Assembly (NCBI GenBank): GCA_964406035.1
Contig: CAYOQB010000004.1
Span: 1-64,000, forward strand
DNA: 64,000 nt
Direction: 5' to 3'
Source: JAIEPW01 sp964406035
GTDB taxonomy: Bacteria > Acidobacteriota > Terriglobia > Bryobacterales > Bryobacteraceae
Position numbers and translations under genes: made by a program. The stretch's first letter is position 1, and the number at the start of each line of letters is the position of its first letter. Under the pieces are notes generated by a model. That model searched no databases and had not been told where the DNA came from. It was given only the letters and a program-made list of their open reading frames with translations. Positions 54,924 to 62,455 of this stretch are shown here, piece after piece.

Positions 54924-55385
54924 GTGAGCCAAGGAAAGCCCACGGCGGCGGCGGAGCGGCTGCAGCGGATGCAGGAAGTGGTGGACGAGTTCGGGGTCTT
55001 GTACGTCAAGCTGGGTCCGGCGAAAAAGCGCGCGGACCAGTTGCGCCAAGAGATTCTGAGCTGGGTGGCAAGAGAGCCGGCCGGGAGCGAGGTTCGGTTC
55101 GCGGGGCAGACACACGTGGTGACGGTGTCGGCACGGTCGAACGAACGCAGCGTACAGGTGAAGCGGCTGTACAAGTTGATTGGTTTGAAGCGGCTGCTGG
55201 AGATCTGCCAGGTGACTCTGGGCAAGATCGAGTTTCTGAGCCGGGAGCAGCAGAAGCAAGTGGTGGAGGAGCGGGATTGCGCCGGACCGCGGCAGGTGAC
55301 GGCAACGCCGCGGTTTGAGCCGGAGCAGGCGAAGTTACCAGAGGCAAGAAGGGAAAACGGGGATGGAAGCACTGAACGCGATTGA
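54924..55385 (+). CDS. Phage hypothetical protein (possible host-nuclease inhibitor-like)
   Basis: The 153-residue product is helical at first (AAERLQRMQEVVDEFGVLYVKLGPAKKRADQLRQEIL) and then has a compact beta segment (SEVRFAGQTHVVTVSARSNERSV). The pattern of a coiled coil followed by a small beta unit recalls Gam-type or siphovirus Gp157-like proteins, but this is only a resemblance. It starts with GTG and overlaps the next gene by 23 bases. Confidence 0.55.
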   Translation: MSQGKPTAAAERLQRMQEVVDEFGVLYVKLGPAKKRADQLRQEILSWVAREPAGSEVRFAGQTHVVTVSARSNERSVQVKRLYKLIGLKRLLEICQVTLGKIEFLSREQQKQVVEERDCAGPRQVTATPRFEPEQAKLPEARRENGDGSTERD

Positions 55386-55647
55386 ATTTCTGCTGGAACA
55401 GCAGGTGAAGCATGGGGACAATACCGCGTCCGAGAAAGCAGCGCAGTGCCTGCGGGCTGTGCGCGAAGAGCGGCTTGGGGCGGTGACGGCGTGGGATGAA
55501 CACCCGGAAAGCAAGGACGGCAAGCCGGCCGAAACGCCCGCGCCGGAAAGCGAAGACGGGAAGCCAGCCGAAACGGCCGCGCCAAGCGGGCTGAGCCCCT
55601 CGGCGCTGTTGGCGCTATCGCCGCCGCTTTCTCGGATCATGCGGTAG
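55363..55647 (+). CDS. Phage hypothetical protein with short tandem repeat
   Basis: The 94-residue protein has a helical first half (EALNAIEFLLEQQVKHG, ASEKAAQCLRAVREERLG). A Pro/Glu-rich second half then repeats PESKDGKPAETPA / PESEDGKPAETAA in tandem, probably disordered. GGGAAAACGGGG precedes the ATG. Function unknown. Confidence 0.55.
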   Translation: MEALNAIEFLLEQQVKHGDNTASEKAAQCLRAVREERLGAVTAWDEHPESKDGKPAETPAPESEDGKPAETAAPSGLSPSALLALSPPLSRIMR

Positions 55648-55853
55648 CAAAAAAAAGCACGCCGGCCCCGTTAAGAACACCGAGGGCGGCGGGTACACTC
55701 GTACAGAATTGCGCCACGGTCTCCGTGGCGGCCCCATCCGTGGAAAGGGCGGGACGCGCTCGAAGGGCGTCCTAAAACCGTCATCCCAGACGGCGCGGCG
55801 CAGAGGCGGCGCGAATCCGACTCCCGGTTACCAAAGGACAGTCGAGGTACATC
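55648..55853 (+). ncRNA. Structured intergenic segment in the phage block
   Basis: The 206-base gap holds no gene. CGCCACGG-TCT-CCGTGGCG (55,712-55,730) is an 8-bp perfect hairpin with a three-base loop. GGACGC/GCGTCC (55,752-55,772) forms another with a nine-base loop. No T run follows. The rest of the phage is nearly gap-free, so this may be a small RNA, a processing site or a late-promoter region. Confidence 0.3.
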
Positions 55854-56222
55854 TTGCCGGAGCTGGTGTGTGCTGGGCGGCTGCGTTTGCTGGACGCCGC
55901 CGGAGAGCCGATGCGCTGGGTGGATGAGGACGAAGCGCGGGAACTCGTGAAGCAGGGCGTGGTGGGGATCCTGAGAACGAAGCGGCGGGTGCGAGCCTTG
56001 CAAATGCGCGAACGCATCGCGGCCGCGCCTTCTTCGGGGGGACGTCCAGGGGAGCAGCAGGTTTCTTCGGCGCGCGACCTGAGGCATCGGGGGCTCCAAG
56101 CAGGCTCGGCGCACAGCCGCGAGACGAAGCAGAACCCACGAGGGGTATGGACGATTAACCGGCTGCCATCGGGGACGCGGCGCATCTTCCTGGCCGTGGT
56201 AGAGGACTGCCTGGCGGCATGA
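55854..56222 (+). CDS. Phage hypothetical protein, 122 residues
   Basis: The protein starts with TTG, with GAGG seven bases upstream. It is basic (RTKRRVRALQMRERI, RGVWTINRLPSGTRR) and has no recognised motif. Its stop overlaps the start of the next gene as ATGA. It lies immediately after the structured gap and before the small sigma-like protein. Confidence 0.55.
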   Translation: MPELVCAGRLRLLDAAGEPMRWVDEDEARELVKQGVVGILRTKRRVRALQMRERIAAAPSSGGRPGEQQVSSARDLRHRGLQAGSAHSRETKQNPRGVWTINRLPSGTRRIFLAVVEDCLAA

Positions 56223-56491
56223 GGGATCTGATCTCGGAGGAAGCGAGCCCGCTGGAGCGAGCAGCCAGCGAGGAAGCGGCGCGGCTGCTGCGAGCGGCGA
56301 TGCGCTCGCTGCCGGACAGACAACGGCATGTGATCGTGCTGGTTTACGAAGAGGATCGGAGCCTGACGGAGATCGCGGCAGGGTGGCGAGTGTCGGTGGC
56401 GGCGGTGAGCCAGGCGCACGCGCGGGCGTTGCGGCGGTTGCGGGCGGAACTGGAGACGGCGGGCGTGGGGCATGTCCACGAGGTCTTATGA
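56219..56491 (+). CDS. Small sigma-region-4-like late regulator
   Basis: The 90-residue protein consists essentially of one sigma region-4 helix-turn-helix (SLPDRQRHVIVLVYEEDRSLTEIAAGWRVSVAAVSQAHARALRRLR). Phages often encode such single-domain proteins (ArpU/RinA-like) a few genes before terminase to switch on late genes. The position fits that role here. It is clearly different from the larger sigma factor at 54,201. Confidence 0.78.
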   Translation: MRDLISEEASPLERAASEEAARLLRAAMRSLPDRQRHVIVLVYEEDRSLTEIAAGWRVSVAAVSQAHARALRRLRAELETAGVGHVHEVL

Positions 56492-56501
56492 GGGACGAAC
56501 G

Positions 56502-56705
56502 GTGAAGCGACTGCTGAAGGGTATGGCGCGGTTGATTGGATCGCCCATGGCGACGGCGATCGCCAGCGCGGCTTTGAACGCCGCGGTGGAGGCGTTGGCG
56601 ACGGAGGGGAACGCGGATCCAAGGCACGTGGCGGCGGCTGCCGCGGCGGGAGCGCTGATCGGGGTGGCCAATCACTTGCGGCAGCCACCGCGCAGGACGA
56701 AGTAG
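56502..56705 (+). CDS. Small hydrophobic phage protein, possible holin-like
   Basis: The 67-residue product begins KRLLKGMARLIGSP and has two Ala-rich helices (ATAIASAALNAAVEALA and AAAAAAGALIGVANHL), with a basic tail. It may be a membrane protein of holin type, though the helices are short and Ala-rich. The GTG at 56,502 has AGGG seven bases upstream; an in-frame ATG at 56,472 would overlap the previous gene. Confidence 0.5.
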   Translation: MKRLLKGMARLIGSPMATAIASAALNAAVEALATEGNADPRHVAAAAAAGALIGVANHLRQPPRRTK

Positions 56706-56710
56706 CGGCG

Positions 56711-57959
56711 ATGGCGAGACTGGCGGAGCAGAGCTTCGAACTGGTGGCGGTGGAGCGCTTGCGATGCCACCCGGCGAACCCGCGCAGAGGAGACCTGGCG
56801 GCGATCGGGGCGAGCATCCAGGCCAACGGATTTTATGGCGCGGTGGTAGCCCAAAGGTCGACGGGCTACGTGCTGGCGGGCAATCACCGGTTGGAGGCGG
56901 CGAGGCGCGAAGGCCTGGCGGAGATCCCGGTGGCGTGGCTGGAGGTGGACGACGCAACGGCGCTGCGAATCCTGGCGGTAGATAACCGGACGAACGATCT
57001 GGCGGGGTACGACGAGGCGGCGCTGGCGGAGCTGCTGCAGCAGATCGAGCGGGACGGGGAGCTGGCGGCATCCGGATACGACGAGCGGGCTTACCGGGAG
57101 GCGCTGGCCGCGGCTGGGATCGCAAACGGACGCGCCAGGGGAGCCGGCGGCGGTGGCCGCGTCACGGGCGCAGGAAGTGCGGGAGAAGTGGAAGACGGAG
57201 GCCGGGCAACTGTGGCTCCTCCGGAGTGGGCGAAGGGGGCGGGAGCACCGCCTGCTGTGCGGGGACAGCACCAACGCCGTGGAGATCGCGAGGCTGCTGG
57301 AAGGGGCGCGGCCGGCGTTGCTGGCCACCGATCCGCCGTACGGGGTGCGGTACGACAGCGCGTGGCGCGCGGGAACATCGGGCGGGCAATACGCGTCGGG
57401 GACGATCCGGAACGACGACCGGGCGGATTGGAGCGAGGTGTGGGAGCGGTGGCAGGCGCAGGTGCTTTATGTGTGGCACAGCGGGCTGCACGCGGATGTG
57501 GTGAAGCGGGGGATCGAGAAGGCGGGCTTCGAGGTCCGGGCGCAGATCATCTGGCACAAGACAGCTCCGGTTCTTTCCCGCGGGGCGTACCACTGGCAAC
57601 ACGAGCCGTGCTGGTACGCGGTACGGCAGGGCGTGAGCGCGAACTGGCAGGGAGACCGCAGTCAGACGACGGTGTGGTCCTGCGGCAACGGGAGCGGCGC
57701 GGGGCGGACCGGCGATCCAGCGGATGCGTTTCATGGGGAGCACATCAGCCAGAAACCGGTGGAGCTGTTCCGGAGGCCGATCCTGAATCACACGGTGGCA
57801 GGTGACCTGGTGGCGGAGCCGTTCGCGGGATCGGGTTCGCAGTTCGTGGCGGCAGAGCAGCTCGGGCGGGTTTGCGCGGGGATGGAGATCGAGCCGGTGC
57901 ACGTGGCGATGATCCTGGAGCGGATGGCGGAGATGGGACTGGAAGCGAGGCTGGCCTGA
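56711..57959 (+). CDS. ParB-like/DNA methyltransferase fusion, apparently frameshifted
   Basis: Residues 1-140 (from 56,711) form a ParB/Srx-type domain (RLRCHPANPRRGDLAAIGASI, GYVLAGNHRLEAARREGLAEIPV, LRILAVDNRTNDLAGYDEAAL). Methyltransferase sequence then runs in the next frame to 57,959, with TDPPYGVRYD and AEPFAGSGSQFVAAEQLGR. In related phage proteins the two are one chain. The change of frame lies at about 57,115-57,153. It may be a one-base error in the sequence (a GGGG run is near), a real mutation or a +1 shift during translation. A GTG at 57,153 with GGGGAG upstream could start the methyltransferase alone. Confidence 0.75.
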
Positions 57960-57974
57960 TCCGCCTAACCACGC

Positions 57975-58700
57975 TCAGCGGTCAAGCTCCGGTGGCGTTT
58001 CAATGAACGCAAAGAACTCCTCGCCTAGGCTGGTGAGCGCGACGGGAAGACCAACGGGCCGGCCGCCATGCAAGGCAGCACCGCCTTCCATTCGCGCGAG
58101 TCCGCGCAACGTCAGATCCTGTGCCACCTGCTCGACAAAATCTCGTTTTTCTGAGAGCTCGGGGAAAGCTTTGTAGAAGAGATGCGAGAGGCCTACGATT
58201 TGTCCATCGAGGCCAAGATGAGGGATTGTGTCTACACCACGGGACTTAGCAAGTCGAATCGGGTTCTTCAGGAATGTCATCAACGAAGTGTGGGAGGGAG
58301 TCATCAGCTCGAGGTGAGCCAAAAATACCGTTTGTTGATCCTGGTCGGGCGCTCTTCCTAGCGCGACGTTCAGCACGGCGTTTCGGAGTGAATTGAGCTT
58401 CTCTCTCTGGTGAGTTTGGAGCGCGATTCGATTCACTTGAAGCACGGCAGTGATGAAAGCATCATTGTTGGCAAGGGCCTGGGGCTCGAAGCCGGGGATG
58501 CCCGATTCGAGAGCCGCGATTCCTTCCGCCAGCGTGAGGAGCCAGCGGTCCCGCCGCCGGGCCAGCGGTGGTGGGAAGATTGCGGCAAAAAGCTCGGCAG
58601 CTGGTCCGCCAATTACAGGCAACGCAGACAAAGCCGCCTTAGCGGCCAGGTGAGCATGATCCAAGCGGGTTGGTTGCGGGAGCTTCTCGTGTTCGCCCAT
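57975..58700 (-). CDS. Leftward phage accessory protein A (paralogue of the next gene)
   Basis: The 241-residue protein has a moderately hydrophobic segment early (AALSALPVIGGPAAELFAAIF) and a long helical middle (FITAVLQVNRIALQTHQREKLNSLRNAVLNVALGRAPDQDQQ). A conserved LELMTPSH is followed by a C-terminal winged-helix-like part (DFVEQVAQDLTLRGLARME, SLGEEFFAFIE). It is clearly related to the gene upstream at 58,746-59,396 over its whole length. I cannot name a family; the layout recalls Abi-alpha/DUF4393-type proteins, which is a guess. Direction and position suggest expression in the lysogen. Confidence 0.75.
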   Translation of the reverse strand: MGEHEKLPQPTRLDHAHLAAKAALSALPVIGGPAAELFAAIFPPPLARRRDRWLLTLAEGIAALESGIPGFEPQALANNDAFITAVLQVNRIALQTHQREKLNSLRNAVLNVALGRAPDQDQQTVFLAHLELMTPSHTSLMTFLKNPIRLAKSRGVDTIPHLGLDGQIVGLSHLFYKAFPELSEKRDFVEQVAQDLTLRGLARMEGGAALHGGRPVGLPVALTSLGEEFFAFIETPPELDR

Positions 58701-58706
58701 GCAGAA

Positions 58707-58715
58707 ATAATCGCA
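58707..58715 (-). promoter_or_regulatory. Shared element TGCGATTAT before accessory gene A
   Basis: The minus strand reads TGCGATTAT, ending six bases before the ATG at 58,700, the same spacing as in the next paralogue. It may be an extended -10 of a leaderless transcript or an operator. Confidence 0.5.
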
Positions 58716-58745
58716 TTCTCGGACGGAGCGCTGATCTGAAACCTC

Positions 58746-59396
58746 TTAAGGAGATTCTGATGGTCGGCGCTGAAGGTTGGGTGGGGCTTGGATGAAGGCG
58801 AGGAATTGCGCGCCGAGCTCGGTGACGGTCACCGGCGAAAGTGGAGTGAAATTGTCTCTGGCGCGTTTGAAATTCACCAAGCCCCTTGCTTCCAGGTCAT
58901 GAGCTAATCGTTTGACGAACGCTGTCCGGATCCGAAATTCGGGGTAGGTTTCCTCCCGCGGGTTCCGGTAAAAGCGCAGCACGCGGATGTGGGAGGGGGT
59001 TAAGGTCTCGATGTGCGCGAGGAACATGGCCTGCTGATCTTCGTCGGGGTGGGTTGCGATCGCCATGTTGAGAAGGGCGTTGCGGAGCGCTTCCAACTTT
59101 TCCTTCCGATGCGTTTGTAAGGCGATGCGGGAGGCCTGAAAGAATCCGGAATAGAAGGCTTCGTTCTTAAAGAGCGACTCGGGGCTGAGTCCTTCGACTT
59201 TGGCGCAAAGGGTAGCCACATCATCGGCGATGGTCTGGAGCCACCAGTCTCTGCGGCGAACATACGTCGGTGTCAGATAGGCCCCGAACAACTCCACCAG
59301 CGGGCCACCGAAAGGAAGCACTGACAAGATCGCCTTTGCGGCGGTGAAAGCGTGATCCAAGTCTTCTGGCTGCGGGAGCTTGTTGTCCTCGCTCAT
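58746..59396 (-). CDS. Leftward phage accessory protein B (paralogue of the previous gene)
   Basis: The 216-residue protein shares with accessory protein A the start KLPQP-x-x-LDHA, the hydrophobic segment (ILSVLPFGGPLVELFGAYL), RRRDWWLQTIADDVATL, the core ASRIALQTHRKEKLEALRNALLNMAI with PDEDQQ, LAHIETLTPSH and a final LGAQFLAFIQAPPNLQR. It lacks ~25 residues of A in the second half. Lengths and spacing point to tandem duplication followed by divergence. It sits between the methyltransferase and terminase genes, a common place for phage accessory genes. Function unknown. Confidence 0.75.
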   Translation of the reverse strand: MSEDNKLPQPEDLDHAFTAAKAILSVLPFGGPLVELFGAYLTPTYVRRRDWWLQTIADDVATLCAKVEGLSPESLFKNEAFYSGFFQASRIALQTHRKEKLEALRNALLNMAIATHPDEDQQAMFLAHIETLTPSHIRVLRFYRNPREETYPEFRIRTAFVKRLAHDLEARGLVNFKRARDNFTPLSPVTVTELGAQFLAFIQAPPNLQRRPSESP

Positions 59397-59402
59397 GGAG
59401 GA

Positions 59403-59411
59403 ATGATCGCA
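59403..59411 (-). promoter_or_regulatory. Shared element TGCGATCAT before accessory gene B
   Basis: The minus strand reads TGCGATCAT, ending six bases before the ATG at 59,396. It differs by one base from the copies at 54,086 and 58,707. Confidence 0.45.
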
Positions 59412-59450
59412 CCTTCGGCGACGACGTGGACTAAAAACGCGAATTGACGT

Positions 59451-60059
59451 GTGGCGAAGGAATGGGAGCGACAGGAAGGCGAGTCGGGGCGGGCATTTCG
59501 GGCGTTCACGCAGTACCGGGATCTGGGACCGGGGCGGAGCCTGAACGCGGCGTACACGGCGTCGCGGGAGGCGAAAGAGGAGCTGCGGGCGCCAGGGACC
59601 TGGTACGAGTGGTCGGCCAGGTTCCGGTGGGTGGAGCGGGCGGCGGCGTGGGACGCATTCCTGGACGGGGAGCGGCTGCAGGCGCGAGCGAAGAGAGAGC
59701 GGGAGCTGGAGCGGCGACGGTTCGAGTTCGAGCTGAAGAACCAGGAACGGCTGGAGCGGCGGGTGGAGAAGATGGAGGCCGTTCTGGACAAGGCGGACGT
59801 GGCGCCGATCACGGACGTGTGGCGGGATGAATGCCGGGAGGCCGAGGACGGGACGGCGACGAAGTTCAAGACGCGGGTGAAGGGCATCAGCTACTCGGGC
59901 TATGCGCGCCTGGTGAAGGAAACGAACGCTACCGCCAAGCAGGCGATCACGGGGGTGCGGGAAGCCGAGCCGGGCGGCGAGGACGCGCCGGCGCCGGTGG
60001 CGGCAGCCGGTGAGTTTGTGTGGGTGAAGCCGGAAGGGGAGCCGGGCGGTGAGGCGTGA
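59451..60059 (+). CDS. Probable terminase small subunit
   Basis: The 202-residue protein starts with GTG. The first 75 residues look like the helix-turn-helix part of small terminases (SGRAFRAFTQYRDLGPGRSLNAAYTASREAKEEL, WSARFRWVERAAAWDAFLD). A long charged coiled coil then follows (ERELERRRFEFELKNQERLERRVEKMEAVLDKAD). It directly precedes the large subunit and overlaps it by 11 bases, which supports the call. It would recognise phage DNA for packaging. Confidence 0.8.
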   Translation: MAKEWERQEGESGRAFRAFTQYRDLGPGRSLNAAYTASREAKEELRAPGTWYEWSARFRWVERAAAWDAFLDGERLQARAKRERELERRRFEFELKNQERLERRVEKMEAVLDKADVAPITDVWRDECREAEDGTATKFKTRVKGISYSGYARLVKETNATAKQAITGVREAEPGGEDAPAPVAAAGEFVWVKPEGEPGGEA

Positions 60060-61377
60060 GATCCGCTATGCGCCGTTCCGGAGCCAACTGCGTTTTCACT
60101 TAAGCGAGGCGCGGATCCGGGGCTTCAGCGGGCCGGTGGGGAGCGGCAAGAGCGCGGCACTATGCCAGGAAGCGTTGAAGCTGGCGTATCTGAACGCGGG
60201 GCGGGTGGGGCTGATCGGCGCGCCGACGTACCCGATGCTGCGGGACTCGACGCGGTCGGCGTTTCTGAGCGCGCTGGAGGAAAACGGCGTGCCGCACACG
60301 TTTCTGAAGGCTGATAACGCCGTGCGGCTGCAAGAGTGCGGCAGCGAGGTGTTGTTCCGGAGCCTGGAGCAGTACGAGCGGCTGCGGGGTACGAACCTGG
60401 CATGGTTCGGCATCGACGAGCTGACGTATTGCCGGGAGGAGGCGTGGAGCCGGCTGGAAGCGCGGCTGCGCGATCCGCGGGCGAAGCGGCTGGGCGGGTT
60501 CGCGGTTTGGACGCCGAAGGGATTCGACTGGGTTTGGAAGCGGTTTGTGGGTCCGGAGCGGACGCCAGGGTATGAAGCGGTGCTGGCGTCGCCGGGCGAG
60601 AACACGACGCTGGGGGACTACTACGAGCGGTTGAAAGCCTCGTATGACGAGCGGTTTTACCGCCAGGAATGCCTGGGGGAGTACCTGCCGCAGTTCGCGG
60701 GGCAAGCGTATTACTCGTTCGAGCGGAAAGGGAACGTGGGGGCGTGCGAGTTCGACGCGCGCTGGCCGTTGTGCTGGAGCCTGGACTTCAACATCGATCC
60801 GATGTGCGCGGTGATCGCGCAGGTAGTGGACGTAACGCCGCGGGAAGAGGCGCTGCGGGGCAGGCGGAAGCGGCTGATCCGGGTGCTGGACGAGATCGTG
60901 CTGGGCGACTCACGGACAGTGGAGGCGGGGCGGGAGTTCCTGAAGCGCATCGAGCCGTTATACGCGCGGGGTCTGACCGCGATTGAGGTGTATGGAGACG
61001 CGAGCGGGGCGGCGCGGCACACCTCGAGCCTGGAAACCGATTGGAGGCTGCTGCGGGAGATGACGCGAGGCGAACACCGGGCGGTATTCCAGTTTCGCGT
61101 GGCTGCGGCGAATCCGAGCGTGCGGGAGCGGGTGACAGCGGTGACGACCGCGCTGCGATCGGCGAGCGGGGAACGGGCAATTGTGATCGATCCGCGGTGC
61201 AAGGAGCTGATCGCGGACCTGGAGCAGGTGGCCTGGAAGCGGGACGCAGCGGGGAATGCGAGGGACGAACTGGACAAGTCAGACCGGAAGAGGACGCATA
61301 TCAGCGACGCGCTGGGATACCTGGTTTGGAGCGTGACGCGGGCGCAGGGCGGGCCGCGTCCGGAGGTGCTGCTATGA
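60049..61377 (+). CDS. Terminase large subunit
   Basis: The 442-residue packaging motor has Walker A GPVGSGKSAA (near residue 27), Walker B LAWFGIDEL, and a RNase-H-type nuclease part with WSLDFNIDP, VYGDASG and a late DALGYLVW as metal ligands. Both ATPase and nuclease appear intact. It starts with GTG and its stop overlaps the next ATG. Length fits the family. Confidence 0.93.
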   Translation: MRREIRYAPFRSQLRFHLSEARIRGFSGPVGSGKSAALCQEALKLAYLNAGRVGLIGAPTYPMLRDSTRSAFLSALEENGVPHTFLKADNAVRLQECGSEVLFRSLEQYERLRGTNLAWFGIDELTYCREEAWSRLEARLRDPRAKRLGGFAVWTPKGFDWVWKRFVGPERTPGYEAVLASPGENTTLGDYYERLKASYDERFYRQECLGEYLPQFAGQAYYSFERKGNVGACEFDARWPLCWSLDFNIDPMCAVIAQVVDVTPREEALRGRRKRLIRVLDEIVLGDSRTVEAGREFLKRIEPLYARGLTAIEVYGDASGAARHTSSLETDWRLLREMTRGEHRAVFQFRVAAANPSVRERVTAVTTALRSASGERAIVIDPRCKELIADLEQVAWKRDAAGNARDELDKSDRKRTHISDALGYLVWSVTRAQGGPRPEVLL

Positions 61378-62060
61378 CGGCGGCGGCGGCGACGGCGACG
61401 GGATGGGATCGGCAGGCCTGGCGGGAGGCGAGGTTCGCGGAAATGCGAGCCCGCATGGCGATGAAGGCGGCCGCGCTGAAGCTGGAGCGGAAAAGAGCAG
61501 CCGCAGAGGCAGCGGCGAAGGAAGCGCCGGCGGAGGAAGAGCCGGAATGCGAGGAAGCGGCGCCGGACGAAAAGGCCGTGGCAGCGCCCGCGTTGTTGCA
61601 AGCGAGGGCGCTGCCGCTGGCGAAGCCGGATTGCGCCAAGTGCATGGGCCGGGGCGTCCGGCCGTCGGCGGCGGCGTACTGCGGCTGCGTTTACCGACGC
61701 GTGTTCCGGATGTGCGTTGGGAAATACCGGGAGCTGCAGCGCAGCGAGAAGTGGGTGAGCCAGGTGTGCCTGGACGGGCAGCAGAGGAAGCGCAAAAAGT
61801 GGAGCTGGGGGCGGCCGCACGAAGAATACTGCGCGGATCTGTATCTGATTTCGCGGCGGAGGCTGACGGCGTGGGAGTGGCGGCTGTTTGAGGAATTCCA
61901 CCTGGGCGAGGGCACGTGGCGGACGCTGTGCGGCAGATTGAGCGTGGATCGCGGGCAGTTCTTCCATGCGGTGTACCGGCTGGAGGAGAAGCTGGGGCGG
62001 GCGTACTGGGAGACGAAGCCGCACAGCCTGTATCCGATCTCCGAATATTTTGGGCATTGA
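61374..62060 (+). CDS. Phage hypothetical protein with zinc-finger motif
   Basis: The 228-residue protein has an Ala/Glu/Lys-rich helical start, a zinc-like CAKCMGRG with CGCV about 15 residues on, and a C-terminal part rich in aromatic residues (RLTAWEWRLFEEFHLGEGTWRTLCGRLSVDRGQFFHAVYRLEEKLG). The latter reads like a sigma-type region 4 or DNA-binding helix set. It is placed between terminase and portal; function unknown. Confidence 0.6.
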   Translation: MTAAAATATGWDRQAWREARFAEMRARMAMKAAALKLERKRAAAEAAAKEAPAEEEPECEEAAPDEKAVAAPALLQARALPLAKPDCAKCMGRGVRPSAAAYCGCVYRRVFRMCVGKYRELQRSEKWVSQVCLDGQQRKRKKWSWGRPHEEYCADLYLISRRRLTAWEWRLFEEFHLGEGTWRTLCGRLSVDRGQFFHAVYRLEEKLGRAYWETKPHSLYPISEYFGH

Positions 62061-62067
62061 GCATTGA

Positions 62068-62367
62068 GTGAAAGGGTTGCCATGGAATCCGAACGAAGTT
62101 GGGGAGATGAGCGTCCCCGGTCTGCTGATCGCGGCGCTCATCGTACTGTGGCGGGCCTACCAGGCGAAGAACCGGCTGGTGGTGAGGCTGGTGGAGCAAT
62201 TGGACGCGAACACGCGGCTACTTGCGGAGCTGCCCGCGACGTTGGAGCGGCTGAACGAAGCGCTGAGCGAGCGGCTGGGCCGCATCGAGCGGCGGCAGGG
62301 GTTGACGGACGAGGAAGTGAGCGACGAGCATTTGCTGAGCGAGGCGAGGCGCTCCCGACGAAAGTGA
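62068..62367 (+). CDS. Small phage membrane protein
   Basis: The product has one transmembrane segment near the N-terminus (VPGLLIAALIVLWRAY) followed by a charged coiled coil (LVVRLVEQLDANTRLLAELPATLERLNEALSERLGRIERRQG). This resembles small phage proteins of holin or scaffold type. The GTG at 62,068 lacks a ribosome site; the ATG at 62,107 has GGGGAG directly against it, so the start is unsure. Confidence 0.6.
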   Translation: MKGLPWNPNEVGEMSVPGLLIAALIVLWRAYQAKNRLVVRLVEQLDANTRLLAELPATLERLNEALSERLGRIERRQGLTDEEVSDEHLLSEARRSRRK

Positions 62368-62453
62368 AAGACCTGGTGAACCTGAGCATCCAGCGGAACC
62401 GGGCGGCGGCGACGGTGGCGAAGAAGTGGCTGGATCCGAGGGCAGCGGAATAA
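62364..62453 (+). CDS. 29-residue phage peptide
   Basis: The frame starts with GTG overlapping the previous stop (GTGA) and ends with TAA two bases before the portal GTG. It reads KDLVNLSIQRNRAAATVAKK and WLDPRAAE. It fits the overlap pattern of neighbouring genes, but its small size leaves doubt. Confidence 0.45.
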   Translation: MKDLVNLSIQRNRAAATVAKKWLDPRAAE

Positions 62454-62455
62454 CC

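Noticed and set aside
57153..57805. C-terminal 220 residues of the ParB-like frame
   Set aside because: After about residue 140 the composition becomes Arg/Gly-rich and the methyltransferase motifs appear in another frame, so this tail is not real protein in the ancestral gene.
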